From assembly GCF_014174165.1 (NCBI RefSeq), contig NZ_JABEQN010000020.1, positions 26,489 through 90,488 of the forward strand: a DNA stretch of 64,000 nucleotides, written 5' to 3'. Of this stretch, positions 37,414 to 46,236 are shown piece by piece; the stretch's first letter is position 1, and each line of letters opens with the position of its first letter. A program made the position numbers and the translations under genes. The notes beneath the pieces were generated by a model. It was not told the origin of the DNA. It did not search any database and worked only from the letters and a program-made list of their open reading frames with translations. This DNA comes from Gluconacetobacter dulcium. Lineage in GTDB: Bacteria > Pseudomonadota > Alphaproteobacteria > Acetobacterales > Acetobacteraceae.

Positions 37414-37495
37414 TATTGTATGGAATTGAAATCGGCATTCCGGGGTGGGTGGATGAGATTGTCTTCATTGTAGTGGAGGCGTGATCCATACAAGA
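37414..37495. promoter_or_regulatory. Candidate MocR operator region of the nitrilase operon
   Basis: TATTGTATGGA at 37414-37424 is identical to the word upstream of mocR. TCCATACAAGA at 37485-37495 is its inverted form with one change (10 of 11). A further weaker copy, TCCATACGGGA (9 of 11), overlaps the ribosome site at 37569-37579 and forms a direct repeat GATCCATAC with the 37483 copy. The promoter of the nine-gene operon must lie in or near this interval; no convincing -35/-10 pair was picked. Confidence 0.6.
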
Positions 37496-37587
37496 TTTTA
37501 CCTCCCGCCTGATCCCGTGCCACGACATCTCCCGTCAGGGCGGCTTGCTTCGCGCCGCCGGATAGCGATCCATACGGGAGATCCATC

Positions 37588-38070
37588 ATGCCGACAGTCG
37601 AACGCGCCCCCCACAAGGATGGCGATATCTTCGTCGATTACGAAAACAAGGTTTTCGAGGACGTTAAAGCCAATCCGGGCGAGAAGGCGCTGGTGACCTT
37701 CCATACCGTTGCGTTCGAAGGTTCGATCGGGTTCGTCAATCTGTTGCAGGCGACACGGCTGATCCGCAAGGGGTTCGAGACCTCGGTTCTGCTTTACGGG
37801 CCGGGCGTGACGCTCGGCATCCAGCGCGGCTTTCCGCGGTTGGGAGATGAAGCCTTTCCGGGGCATATGAACTGCAACAAGCAGATTGCGAAAATCATCG
37901 AAGAAGGCGGCAAGGTCTATGCCTGCCGGTTCGCGCTCCAGGCGCTGTATGGCCATGGCGAGCCGTCGCTGATTCCGGGGATTACGCCGATCAATCCGCA
38001 GGATGTGCTGGACCTGGTGCTGCTGCATCGCCGGGACAATGCCTTCATCCTCGATACCTGGACGCTCTGA
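37588..38070 (+). CDS. Sll0783/MSMEG_0572 family nitrogen-starvation response protein
   Basis: A 160-residue protein, first gene of the Nit1C-type cluster. It begins [25 protein letters not shown], has an internal [22 protein letters not shown] strand-helix unit and a [18 protein letters not shown] segment that resembles the DsrE-like fold, then [27 protein letters not shown]. In Synechocystis the homologue Sll0783 is strongly induced by nitrogen starvation and its loss impairs polyhydroxybutyrate accumulation. Its biochemical activity is unknown. GGGAG precedes the ATG. Confidence 0.88.
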   Translation: MPTVERAPHKDGDIFVDYENKVFEDVKANPGEKALVTFHTVAFEGSIGFVNLLQATRLIRKGFETSVLLYGPGVTLGIQRGFPRLGDEAFPGHMNCNKQIAKIIEEGGKVYACRFALQALYGHGEPSLIPGITPINPQDVLDLVLLHRRDNAFILDTWTL

Positions 38071-38097
38071 TTTTCGATCGCGGGAAGGACCATCGGC

Positions 38098-39066
38098 ATG
38101 TCACGCATCGTGCGCGCCGCGGCCATCCAGATTTCGCCCGTTCTGGGCGATGATGGATCGGGGACCGCGCGGAAAGTCTGCCAGAGCATTCGCGACGCCG
38201 CGGAACGGGGCGTGAAGCTGGCGGTCTTTCCCGAAACCCTTGTGCCTTATTATCCTTATTTCTCGTTTATCCAGCCGGCTTTTCGCTTGGGCGGCGAGCA
38301 TCTGGCGCTATACGAACGCGCGGTCGTCATTCCCGGTCCGGTAACGGGGATGGTGGCGGAGGCGGCGCGCGAGACCGGGATGGTGGTCGTGCTGGGCGTG
38401 AACGAGCGCGATCATGGCACGCTGTATAATACGCAGATTATCTTCGATGCCACGGGTGAGATTTTGCTTCGGCGGCGCAAGATCACCCCGACCTATCACG
38501 AGCGGATGGTCTGGGGGCAGGGCGATGGCGCGGGGCTGAAGGTGGTGGACAGCGCGGTGGGGCGTATCGGCGCGCTGGCCTGCTGGGAACATTACAATCC
38601 GCTGGCCCGCTACGCGCTGATGACCCAGCATGAGGAGATTCATTGCGCGCAGTTTCCCGGCTCGCTGGTCGGGCAGATATTCGCCGACCAGATGGAGGTC
38701 ACGATCCGGCATCATGCGCTGGAATCCGGCTGTTTCGTCGTGAATGCCACCGGTTGGCTGACCGACGAGCAGGTCAGCCAGGTTGCGGGTGATCCGGCTT
38801 TGGAAGGCCCGCTGCGGGGAGGCTGTTTTACCGCGATCGTCTCGCCGGAAGGCAAGCTGCTCGGCACCCCGCTGACCGAGGGCGAGGGGATGGTGATCGC
38901 CGATCTGGATTTCGCGCTGATTACCAAGCGCAAGCGGATGATGGACTCGGTGGGGCATTATGCGCGGCCCGAACTGCTCAGTCTGCTGATCGACCGGCGT
39001 CCGGCGCGGACCGTGCATGCGTATGGCGTGGGGACGGAGGCGGCCGCAGGGGAGGCGCTGTCATGA
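38098..39066 (+). CDS. Nitrilase of the Nit1 cluster type
   Basis: A 322-residue carbon-nitrogen hydrolase. The catalytic triad is visible: Glu46 in [12 protein letters not shown], Lys128 in [11 protein letters not shown] and Cys162 in [11 protein letters not shown]; Glu135 (YHERMVWG) is the fourth conserved acid. The ACWEHYNPL context is that of true nitrilases rather than amidases. Nitrilases convert R-CN to the acid and ammonia, and the Nit1-type enzyme is the hallmark of the Nit1C cluster, which has been tied to use of cyanide as nitrogen source in Pseudomonas. It starts 27 bases after the Sll0783-like gene and its stop overlaps the radical SAM gene start. Confidence 0.92.
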   Translation: MSRIVRAAAIQISPVLGDDGSGTARKVCQSIRDAAERGVKLAVFPETLVPYYPYFSFIQPAFRLGGEHLALYERAVVIPGPVTGMVAEAARETGMVVVLGVNERDHGTLYNTQIIFDATGEILLRRRKITPTYHERMVWGQGDGAGLKVVDSAVGRIGALACWEHYNPLARYALMTQHEEIHCAQFPGSLVGQIFADQMEVTIRHHALESGCFVVNATGWLTDEQVSQVAGDPALEGPLRGGCFTAIVSPEGKLLGTPLTEGEGMVIADLDFALITKRKRMMDSVGHYARPELLSLLIDRRPARTVHAYGVGTEAAAGEALS

Positions 39067-40172
39067 GTGTTCCAGTCATTGGCACCATTGCCGGGAGGCA
39101 ATTGATCACCGACCTGCAATCCTTCGGGTTGCAGATCGGGGAGCAGACTGGGGGCGTGACCCGCAAGGGGGGCGCCGGTCCTTCGGACCACAAGGCGATC
39201 ACCATCGCCGGACAGACGGTGATGGTGCCGGTTTATACCGCCGATGCGCGGCGCTCGCCTTTTCAGGCGAGCGTGCCGGGGGATGACGGCACCAGCATGC
39301 TGGTGCGCGACGGGCAGGCGGTGGCGCCGATCCGCTTTCCCGCACCGCCGCGTTTTTACGGGCTGGAGACGGCGGACGGCATTCCGTACTGGAAGATCGC
39401 GCTGCTGCATGGGCGCGATACGCTGGCGACCACCGTGCACCAGACCTGCATCCGCTATGCCGACCGGCGGACATCGTGCCAGTTCTGTGCCATCGGCCAG
39501 TCGCTGGAGGCCGGCCGGACCATTGCCTACAAGACGCCCGCGCAATTGGCCGAGGTCGCGAAGGCGGCGGTGGAACTGGACCATGTGCGCGACATGGTGC
39601 TGACGACCGGCACGCCCAATATCGTGGATCGGGGGGCCGCCGTGCTGGCGGACTCGGCCCGTGCGATCCGGGCGGCGGTCGACCTGCCGTTGCAGGTGCA
39701 GTGCGAGCCGCCGCGTGACCATGCCTGGTTCGGGCGGCTGCGCGAGGCCGGGGCGGATAGTCTGGGCATGCATCTGGAAGCCGCGACGCAGGCGGTGCGG
39801 GAGCGGATCATGCCCGGCAAGGCGACCGTCAGCGTCGATCGCTATCTGGAGGCTTTTGCCAGCGCGGTGCCGGTTTTCGGGCGTGGGCAGGTGAATACCT
39901 ATCTGCTGGCCGGGTTGGGGGATACGGTCGAGGAGATCCTGGCGCTGGCGCAGCGGCTGATTGCGCTTGGAGTCTATCCGTTCGTGGTGCCGTTCGTGCC
40001 GATTTCGGGCACGCCGCTGGAGAACCATGCGCCGCCTTCGTCCGATTTCATGAAATCCGTTCTGGCCCCGCTAGGTGGGATGCTGCGGGCGGCGAACATG
40101 AAATCGACCGATATCCGGGCCGGGTGTGGCCGCTGTGGCGCGTGTTCGTCTCTCTCGACGTACGAGCAGTGA
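39063..40172 (+). CDS. MSMEG_0568 family radical SAM protein
   Basis: A 369-residue radical SAM enzyme of the Nit1 cluster. The cluster-binding cysteines are at 129, 139 and 142 ([19 protein letters not shown]), a C-x9-C-x2-C spacing instead of the usual C-x3-C-x2-C. A barrel follows with [29 protein letters not shown] and [16 protein letters not shown]. The C terminus carries a second motif, Cys355-x2-Cys358-x2-Cys361, which could hold an auxiliary Fe-S cluster. The reaction is unknown. The ATG overlaps the nitrilase stop by 4 bases, implying translational coupling. Confidence 0.9.
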   Translation: MSVPVIGTIAGRQLITDLQSFGLQIGEQTGGVTRKGGAGPSDHKAITIAGQTVMVPVYTADARRSPFQASVPGDDGTSMLVRDGQAVAPIRFPAPPRFYGLETADGIPYWKIALLHGRDTLATTVHQTCIRYADRRTSCQFCAIGQSLEAGRTIAYKTPAQLAEVAKAAVELDHVRDMVLTTGTPNIVDRGAAVLADSARAIRAAVDLPLQVQCEPPRDHAWFGRLREAGADSLGMHLEAATQAVRERIMPGKATVSVDRYLEAFASAVPVFGRGQVNTYLLAGLGDTVEEILALAQRLIALGVYPFVVPFVPISGTPLENHAPPSSDFMKSVLAPLGGMLRAANMKSTDIRAGCGRCGACSSLSTYEQ

Positions 40173-40181
40173 GGTTCGGTC

Positions 40182-40733
40182 ATGGATGAGATCGAGGATC
40201 GCCCCTTCGTTCCGACGGAATATATCGTGCGGCTTGCGCGCTCGAAATGGGAGCGGGCGGGGCATTATGCCTTGCGGCGTGAAATCTTCTGTCGGGAGCA
40301 GGGGGTTTTTCAGGATGACGATCGCGATGCCATAGATGCGCGGGCCATGCCCATTATCGCCTCCTGCTGCGTGGCCGGGATGCCGGACCGGATTGTCGGG
40401 GCCGTGCGTATCCATGAGGCCGAGCCGGGCATCTGGCGCGGTTCGCGGCTGGCGGTGCATGCGGAGCATCGCCGGTTGGGGCGGATCGGGGCGGAACTGA
40501 TCCGCATGGCGGTGTGTACCGCGCATGGGCTTGGGGCGCGGCGTTTCTTCGCGCAGGTGCAGGAGCAGAATGTGCTGTTCTTCCGTCGCCTGCACTGGAC
40601 GAGCCTCGGGGCCATCACGCTGCATGGCCTGCCGCATCATGAGATGGAGGCCGATCTTTCCCGCTATTCGGCGCATGGGCGGGCGCAGACATGGCTGCTG
40701 CGCCCCCAGCCCGTTTCGCGGCGGAGCGCGTGA
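40182..40733 (+). CDS. MSMEG_0567/Sll0786 family N-acetyltransferase
   Basis: A 183-residue GNAT-fold protein. YALRREIFCREQGVFQDDDRDAID is the substrate-side N-terminal region. RIVGAVRIHEA and SRLAVHAEHRRLGRIGAELIRMAV form the acetyl-CoA binding core with the R/Q-x-x-G-x-G/A loop (RRLGRIGAE). It ends in an unusual HHEMEADLSRY tail. The acceptor of the acyl group is unknown. It lies 9 bases after the radical SAM gene in the same operon. Confidence 0.88.
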   Translation: MDEIEDRPFVPTEYIVRLARSKWERAGHYALRREIFCREQGVFQDDDRDAIDARAMPIIASCCVAGMPDRIVGAVRIHEAEPGIWRGSRLAVHAEHRRLGRIGAELIRMAVCTAHGLGARRFFAQVQEQNVLFFRRLHWTSLGAITLHGLPHHEMEADLSRYSAHGRAQTWLLRPQPVSRRSA

Positions 40734-40735
40734 GG

Positions 40736-41704
40736 ATGCGTGGCCTTGCCGCGATGCTGCATGGCCTGCGGGAGAGTCGCGCGATGGCCGCGAAACGCGA
40801 TATCGCCGGGACGGTTGCCGCGCTGGGTTATGGGGGCGCCGATGCCATCCGGCTGGGGGACGATTGCGCGGCGATTCCGGATGGCGATGGCTATCTTCTT
40901 TTTGCCAGCGAGGGATTTCAGGACGGGTTCGTGCGCGCCATGCCCTGGTTCGCCGGCTATTGCGGCGTGATGGTCAATGCCAGCGACATCGCGGCGATGG
41001 GCGGGCGGGCGATTGCGGTTGTCGATACGCTGTGGGGCGAGAGCGCCCGGGGTGCCGCGCCGATCCTGCATGGGTTGCGGGATGGGGCGCGGGCTTATGG
41101 CATTCCGGTGGTCGGGGGGCATACCAACCTCGGCAGTGCGCATTGCTCGCTGTCGGTGGCCATTCTCGGGCGGGCGCGGCGGCTGCTGACCAGTTTCGAT
41201 GCCCGGCCGGGCGAGGTTCTGGTTGCCGCCATCGATCTGCGGGGGAAATGGCATGACCCGTATCCGTTTTGGGATGCCAGTTCGGAAACGGGGGCAGGTG
41301 GGGATGCCGCGCGGTTGCGGGCCGATCTGGAGGTGCTGCCGGAGATCGCGGAGGCGGGGCTGAGCCGGGCGGCCAAGGATATCAGCATGGCGGGGATTCT
41401 GGGGACCGCCGTGATGCTGGCGGAATGTTCGCGGATCGGGGTGACGGTGGATCTGGATGCGGTCCCCCGGCCCGATGGCGCGCCGATGGAACGCTGGCTC
41501 GGCGCCTTTCCCAGCTATGGCTATCTGCTGACCGCGCGGCCCGCAGATGCGGGGGCCATTCTGGCCCGCTTTCAGGCGCGGGGCATTGCGGCCGCTGTCA
41601 TTGGCGCCTGTGACGGGGCGCGGACGCTGGACGTGCTGCATGACGGCGTGCGCGAGACGTTCTGGGATCTGGGGCGGCAGCCTCTGATCGGTTGTGCGCC
41701 ATGA
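40736..41704 (+). CDS. Sll0787 family AIR-synthase-like protein
   Basis: A 322-residue protein of the PurM/ThiL/HypE/SelD superfamily. It shows the ATP-binding motif GDDCAAIPDGDGYLLFASEGF, then NASDIAAMGGRAIAVVDTLW, VVGGHTNLGS, and a KDISMAGILGTAVMLAECS C-terminal half, each typical of AIR-synthase-related ATPases. It probably activates an oxygen or acid group with ATP; the substrate is unknown. The ATG at 40736 is 2 bases after the acetyltransferase stop; a GTG at 40730 overlapping that stop is an equally good start because GGAG precedes it by 4 bases. Its stop overlaps the next gene by 4 bases. Confidence 0.88.
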   Translation: MRGLAAMLHGLRESRAMAAKRDIAGTVAALGYGGADAIRLGDDCAAIPDGDGYLLFASEGFQDGFVRAMPWFAGYCGVMVNASDIAAMGGRAIAVVDTLWGESARGAAPILHGLRDGARAYGIPVVGGHTNLGSAHCSLSVAILGRARRLLTSFDARPGEVLVAAIDLRGKWHDPYPFWDASSETGAGGDAARLRADLEVLPEIAEAGLSRAAKDISMAGILGTAVMLAECSRIGVTVDLDAVPRPDGAPMERWLGAFPSYGYLLTARPADAGAILARFQARGIAAAVIGACDGARTLDVLHDGVRETFWDLGRQPLIGCAP

Positions 41705-42870
41705 CGCTTTCGATCGGTATTCTCACCCACTCGACCAATCCGCGCGGCGGCGTGGTGCATGGCATGGCGCTGGCCGAGGCCTTGTGCGACGCCGGGCATG
41801 AGGCGACGCTGATTGCGCCCGATGCCGGCGGAGAGGGGTTTTTTCGCACGCCGCGCTGTGCCGTGCGCTGTATTCCGGTGCCGGAGATGCGGGACCTGTC
41901 CGCGCGGGTGGAATGCCATGTCGCCGCCATGCGCGAGGCGTTGCGGGATGCGCGGTATGACGTGCTGCATGCGCAGGATCCGATCAGCGCCAATGCGCTG
42001 GCGGATCTGGTGGTGGAAGGGCGGATTTCGGGATTTGCGCGCACTGTTCATCATCTCGACCGTTTTGCCGACCCCGGTCTGGCGTTTCGACAGGCGCGGG
42101 GGCTGCGGGCGGCGGCGGAGCTTTTTACCGTCAGCGCATTGTGGGAACGCACCCTGCTTGCGGAGTGGGGGCGTGTGGCGCCGGTCGTTGGTAACGGGGT
42201 CGATCCGCTGCGGTTTTCGCCGGAGGAGAAGGAGCAGGATCGTGCGTTGTGGGGGCGCCACGGGGTGCCGCTGGATCGGCATCTGATCCTGTCGGTGGGC
42301 GGGATCGAGCGGCGGAAGAATACGCTTGCTCTGCTTGAGGCGTTTCTGCGCCTGCGCGCGGTGCGGGCGGATGTGCATCTTGCCGTCGTCGGGGGTGCGT
42401 CGCTGCTGGATCATTCCGATTATCGCGCGGCTTTTGCCGCGCTTCTGTCGGCCAGTGGGTATGCGGATTCCGTAACGGTGACGGGGCCGGTCGCGGATGC
42501 CGATATGGGGGCGTTCTACCGGCAGGCGGCGGTGCTGGCCTATCCCTCGCACTGTGAAGGGTTCGGGCTGTGCCCGGTCGAGGCGCTGGCCTGCGGCACC
42601 CCGATCATCGTGCCCGATGCCGCGCCTTTTACCGAGCATCTACGTGGTGACGAGGCCCTGTGGTGTGTGCCGGAGCAGCCCGACACCCTTGTCGGTGCCC
42701 TGCATGACGCGCTGCGGCTCGGCTGTCGCGCCCGTTTCGGGGCCGTTGGCCCTGCGGTCGCGCGCCGCTTCCGCTGGCACGATGTCGCGGCGCGGCACAT
42801 CCCTGCCTATCGGCGTCTGGCGGCGTTGCCCCGCGCCGGGGTGCTTCAGGAGAGTTCGATCAATGCCTGA
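41701..42870 (+). CDS. MSMEG_0565 family glycosyltransferase (GT4-like)
   Basis: A 389-residue glycosyltransferase. GILTHSTNPRGGVVHGMALAEAL is the N-terminal donor/acceptor strand pair, ILSVGGIERRKNTLALLEAFLRLR begins the C-terminal GT-B domain, and AYPSHCEGFGLCPVEALACGTPIIV holds the E-x7-E motif of GT4 enzymes. The sugar donor and acceptor are unknown, but its presence in every well-conserved Nit1C cluster suggests that the cluster makes a glycosylated small molecule. It overlaps both neighbours (4 bases before, 8 bases after). Confidence 0.88.
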   Translation: MTLSIGILTHSTNPRGGVVHGMALAEALCDAGHEATLIAPDAGGEGFFRTPRCAVRCIPVPEMRDLSARVECHVAAMREALRDARYDVLHAQDPISANALADLVVEGRISGFARTVHHLDRFADPGLAFRQARGLRAAAELFTVSALWERTLLAEWGRVAPVVGNGVDPLRFSPEEKEQDRALWGRHGVPLDRHLILSVGGIERRKNTLALLEAFLRLRAVRADVHLAVVGGASLLDHSDYRAAFAALLSASGYADSVTVTGPVADADMGAFYRQAAVLAYPSHCEGFGLCPVEALACGTPIIVPDAAPFTEHLRGDEALWCVPEQPDTLVGALHDALRLGCRARFGAVGPAVARRFRWHDVAARHIPAYRRLAALPRAGVLQESSINA

Positions 42871-43147
42871 AATGATCTTTCGTGTCCGCTGGCCGGACGG
42901 GACGGAGAGCGACTGTTATTCGCCCTCGCTGGTGGTGCGCGATCATCTGGTGCCGGGGGCGGATTATCCGGTTGCGGACTTCCTGGCCCGCGCGGACGCG
43001 GCGCTGACGGAGGCCAGCGCGCGGGTGCAGGCCCGGTACGGGTTTCCATGCAGCCGGGCGCTCGGCCAGTTGCAGACCATTCGCACGCTCTGCGCGCGCT
43101 TTGCTGATTCGGAGGATGCGCGGGTGCGTGTCCTGTCGTTCGACTGA
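42863..43147 (+). CDS. MSMEG_0570 family small protein
   Basis: A 94-residue conserved protein of the Nit1 cluster: FRVRWPDGTESDCYSPSLVVRDHL, then YPVADFLARADAALTEAS and a C-terminal VQARYGFPCSRALGQLQTI. Two cysteines are conserved-looking. No enzymatic motif is apparent; it could be an adaptor or a carrier. The ATG at 42863 overlaps the glycosyltransferase stop by 8 bases, which fixes the start. Confidence 0.85.
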   Translation: MPEMIFRVRWPDGTESDCYSPSLVVRDHLVPGADYPVADFLARADAALTEASARVQARYGFPCSRALGQLQTIRTLCARFADSEDARVRVLSFD

Positions 43148-43169
43148 AATCCCTTTGCGGAATATCCTT

Positions 43170-44417
43170 ATGTCACAGAATGAAAAAACCATTCCCGTCG
43201 TGATTGTCGGCGGCGGGCAGGCCGGGCTTTCGCTGAGCTGGTATCTCTGCCGCGAGGCGGTGGACCATGTCGTGCTGGAGGCGGGAACGGCTTGCCATTC
43301 CTGGGATGACGAGCGGTGGGATAATTTCTGCCTCGTCACCCCGAACTGGCAGTGCCAATTGCCGGGGCACCCTTATGCGGGGAATGATCCGCATGGCTTC
43401 ATGATGAAGAACGAGATCATTGATTATGTGCGGTCCTTTCGGGCCTCCTTTACGCCGCCGCTGCGCGAGCATACGCGGGTGACGTCCGTGACGCGGCACG
43501 AAGAGGGCGGGTACCGCGTGGTGGCCGATGAGGCGGTATGGCACGCCCAGCATGTCGTGATCGCGTCCGGTGCCTATCATGATGCGGTGATCCCCGGTTA
43601 TGCCGGGGCGATTGATCCTGCGATTGTCCAGATTCATTCGCAGGATTACCGGAATGCGGCGCAGCTTCCCGAGGGGGCGGTGCTGGTGGTGGGCAGCGGG
43701 CAGTCGGGCGCGCAGATTGTGGAGGACCTGCATCTCGAAGGTCGGAAGGTGCATCTGTGCGTCGGCACCGCGCCGCGTGTTTCGCGCTTCTATCGCGGGC
43801 GCGATGTGGTGGACTGGCTGGCGGACATGAAATTCTACGACCTGACGGTGGACCGGCATCCGCTGCGGGACGGGGCGCGCGACAAGACCAACCATTATGT
43901 CACCGGCCGCAATGGTGGGCATGATCTCGATCTGCGGCAGTTCGCGAAGGAGGGAGTGCGGCTGCATGGCACGCTGGAGACCATTCGCGACGAGGTTGCG
44001 CATTTCCTGCCCGATCTGAGGGAGAATCTCGACGACGCGGACAAGACCAATGCCGACATCAAGGCTTCGATCGACGCCCATATCGCGCGGGTGGGAATCG
44101 CGGCGCCGGTCGAAGCCCCTTATGTGCCGGTGTGGGAGCCTGAGCGCGGAAACACGCCGCTGGACCTGAAGGCGGCGGGGATTGCCGCCATCCTGTGGTG
44201 CATCGGGTTTCGGCCGGATTATCGCTGGATCGACGTGCCGGTCTTCAATGGGGCGACGAAGCCGGTGTGGGATCGGGGGGTGACCGATGCGCCCGGTTTC
44301 TACTTTCTGGGCCTGCCCTGGCTGCACACCTGGGGGTCTGGCCGGTTTTCCGGCATCTCGCGCGATGCCGCGTGGCTTGCCGGCCAGATTACCGGAAAAG
44401 AGATCCCGATCGCCTGA
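43170..44417 (+). CDS. MSMEG_0569 family flavin-dependent oxidoreductase
   Basis: A 415-residue FAD/NADPH enzyme of the flavin monooxygenase type. The FAD site is VVIVGGGQAGLSLSWYL at residues about 10-26, and the NADPH site VLVVGSGQSGAQIVEDL at about 170-190; WDNFCLVTPNWQC and a Baeyer-Villiger/N-hydroxylase-like GYAGAIDP segment lie between. It ends GFYFLGLPWLHTWGSGRFSGI. Such enzymes insert oxygen at N or C, or oxidise an amine. In a nitrile-related cluster an aldoxime- or nitrile-forming oxidation is conceivable but unproven. It begins 22 bases after the small MSMEG_0570 gene. Confidence 0.9.
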   Translation: MSQNEKTIPVVIVGGGQAGLSLSWYLCREAVDHVVLEAGTACHSWDDERWDNFCLVTPNWQCQLPGHPYAGNDPHGFMMKNEIIDYVRSFRASFTPPLREHTRVTSVTRHEEGGYRVVADEAVWHAQHVVIASGAYHDAVIPGYAGAIDPAIVQIHSQDYRNAAQLPEGAVLVVGSGQSGAQIVEDLHLEGRKVHLCVGTAPRVSRFYRGRDVVDWLADMKFYDLTVDRHPLRDGARDKTNHYVTGRNGGHDLDLRQFAKEGVRLHGTLETIRDEVAHFLPDLRENLDDADKTNADIKASIDAHIARVGIAAPVEAPYVPVWEPERGNTPLDLKAAGIAAILWCIGFRPDYRWIDVPVFNGATKPVWDRGVTDAPGFYFLGLPWLHTWGSGRFSGISRDAAWLAGQITGKEIPIA

Positions 44418-44432
44418 AGGAGGACATGCGCC

Positions 44433-46205
44433 ATGCTTCCGTGGACGACCTACGATGCCATGCGGCATGCGGCTTCGGCCGATCCTGAAGGGTTCTGGCT
44501 GGAGGCCGCGCGGCGCATCGCGTGGGAGCAGGCGCCGGTTGCCGCCTGTCGGCCGCGCGCGGACGGGTGGCATGACTGGTTTGCCGGCGGCACGCTCAAT
44601 AGCTGCCATAATGCGGTGGACCGGCATGTGGCGGCCGGGCGGGGGGAGCAGCCCGCCCTGGTCTGGCATTCCTGCGCGACGGGGGAGACGCGGAGCCTGT
44701 CCTACGCCGCACTTCAGCAGCGGGTTGCCGGGTTTGCCGGCGGGTTGCGGACGTTGGGTGTGGACAGGGGGGACCGGGTGTTGATCGCGGCGCCCTGCAT
44801 GGTGGAAATCGCGATCGCCATGCTGGCCTGTGCGCGGCTGGGAGCGGTGCATGTGGTGGTCTTTGCCGGCTATGCGGCGGCGGAACTGGCGCGGCGGATC
44901 GATGACGTGACGCCGAAGATCGTTGTCGCGGCCAGTTGCAGTTTTCAGGGGCGGACGGTGGTGCCGGCGCAGGCGACGCTGGACGAGGCGCTGGCCGGGG
45001 CGGCGCATGTGCCCGCTGGTTGCGTCATCGTTCAGCGTGAAGCCTGCCCGATGCGGATGGCGGTGGGGCGGGACCATGATTTTCATGTGCTGGAGCGGTA
45101 TCCGCCGGTGGCGCCGGTGCCGGTGCGGGCCGAGAACCCGCTTTATATTCTGCATACGTCCGGGACGACGGGAACGCCCAAGGGGATTGTCCGCGACAAT
45201 GGCGGCCATGCGGTTGCCCTGAGCCTGTCCATGGACCTGATCTATGGCTGCGGGCCGGGGGATTGCTTCTTTACCACGTCGGATCTCGGCTGGGTGGTCG
45301 GGCATTCCTATGGGGTCTACGCGCCTTTGCTGGGCGGGGGGACCAGCGTCATCGTGGAAGGGTGCCCTTCAGCCTCGGTGATCGGGCGGCTTTGCGCTGC
45401 GCATGATGTGAAATGCCTGTTCACGACGCCGACGCAGTTGCGGCTGATGCGCCAGGGCGGCGCGGATTTTTCCGGCCGCGCTCTGCCGGCGCTGAAGCGG
45501 GTTTTCGTGGCCGGGGAATATGCCGATCCGACCCTGCTGGACTGGGCGCGGGGCTGCTTCGATCGGCCGGTGGTGAATCATTGGTGGCAGACCGAAACCG
45601 GATGGAGCATTACCGCGCATTTCTTCGGGCTGCCCGAGGCGGAGCCGGCGGCGATCCTGAATGATATCGGCCGGCCTGCTCCCGGCTTTTCGCCGGTGGT
45701 GCGCCCGGCGGTGGCCGGGGAGACAAATGGGGAGATATTGCTGGCGTTACCGCTGCCGCCGGGCTGCCTCGCCGGGATATGGAAGACGGGCGCGCTGCGG
45801 CCCCCGACTGCGTATCTGGCGGAGGGTGGGGGCTGTTATCGCACCTTCGATGAAGGGGTGATCACGGATGACCAGGCCGTGCATATGCTGGGGCGTTCCG
45901 ACGATGTCATCAAGGTGGCGGGGCGTCGGGTTTCCGGTGTGCAGATCGAGAAGATCATTGCCGGGCATGAGAAAGTCCATGCCTGTGCGGTCGTGGCCGT
46001 GTCGGACGGGCTGCGGGGGCAGCGGCCGGTTGCCTATGTGGTGCCGGCCTCGTGGCCGGTGCGACCGGGGTGGGCGGCGGAGATTGCCGAGCGGGTCGCG
46101 TGCGGGCTGGGACGGTGGGTGGGGCTGAAGGAGGTGCTGTTCGTGCGGCAATTGCCGACGACGGTATCGGGCAAGATCATGCGCCGGACATTGGCGACCG
46201 CCTGA
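44433..46205 (+). CDS. Acyl-CoA synthetase (AMP-binding) at end of nitrilase operon
   Basis: A 590-residue adenylate-forming enzyme of the acetyl/propionyl-CoA synthetase type: N-terminal NSCHNAVDRHVAAG, P-loop ILHTSGTTGTPKGIV, NHWWQTETGW, the hinge GRSDDVIKVAGRRVSG and the acyl-adenylate lysine in TVSGKIMRR. It activates a short carboxylic acid, perhaps the acid released by the nitrilase, to its CoA thioester. It starts 15 bases after the flavin enzyme gene and reads as the last gene of the operon. An AMP-ligase is found at the end of many but not all Nit1 clusters. Confidence 0.88.
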   Translation: MLPWTTYDAMRHAASADPEGFWLEAARRIAWEQAPVAACRPRADGWHDWFAGGTLNSCHNAVDRHVAAGRGEQPALVWHSCATGETRSLSYAALQQRVAGFAGGLRTLGVDRGDRVLIAAPCMVEIAIAMLACARLGAVHVVVFAGYAAAELARRIDDVTPKIVVAASCSFQGRTVVPAQATLDEALAGAAHVPAGCVIVQREACPMRMAVGRDHDFHVLERYPPVAPVPVRAENPLYILHTSGTTGTPKGIVRDNGGHAVALSLSMDLIYGCGPGDCFFTTSDLGWVVGHSYGVYAPLLGGGTSVIVEGCPSASVIGRLCAAHDVKCLFTTPTQLRLMRQGGADFSGRALPALKRVFVAGEYADPTLLDWARGCFDRPVVNHWWQTETGWSITAHFFGLPEAEPAAILNDIGRPAPGFSPVVRPAVAGETNGEILLALPLPPGCLAGIWKTGALRPPTAYLAEGGGCYRTFDEGVITDDQAVHMLGRSDDVIKVAGRRVSGVQIEKIIAGHEKVHACAVVAVSDGLRGQRPVAYVVPASWPVRPGWAAEIAERVACGLGRWVGLKEVLFVRQLPTTVSGKIMRRTLATA

Positions 46206-46236
46206 GAATGTGGGCGGCCGGCCTGTTCCGTGATCG

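Noticed and set aside
37335..37616. Small minus-strand peptide frame across the nitrilase promoter
   Set aside because: It reads through the repeated operator words and the ribosome site and shows no similarity or coding bias.
43173..45305. A 710-codon minus-strand frame across the nitrilase operon
   Set aside because: His/Arg/Pro-rich shadow of two real genes; no motif seen.
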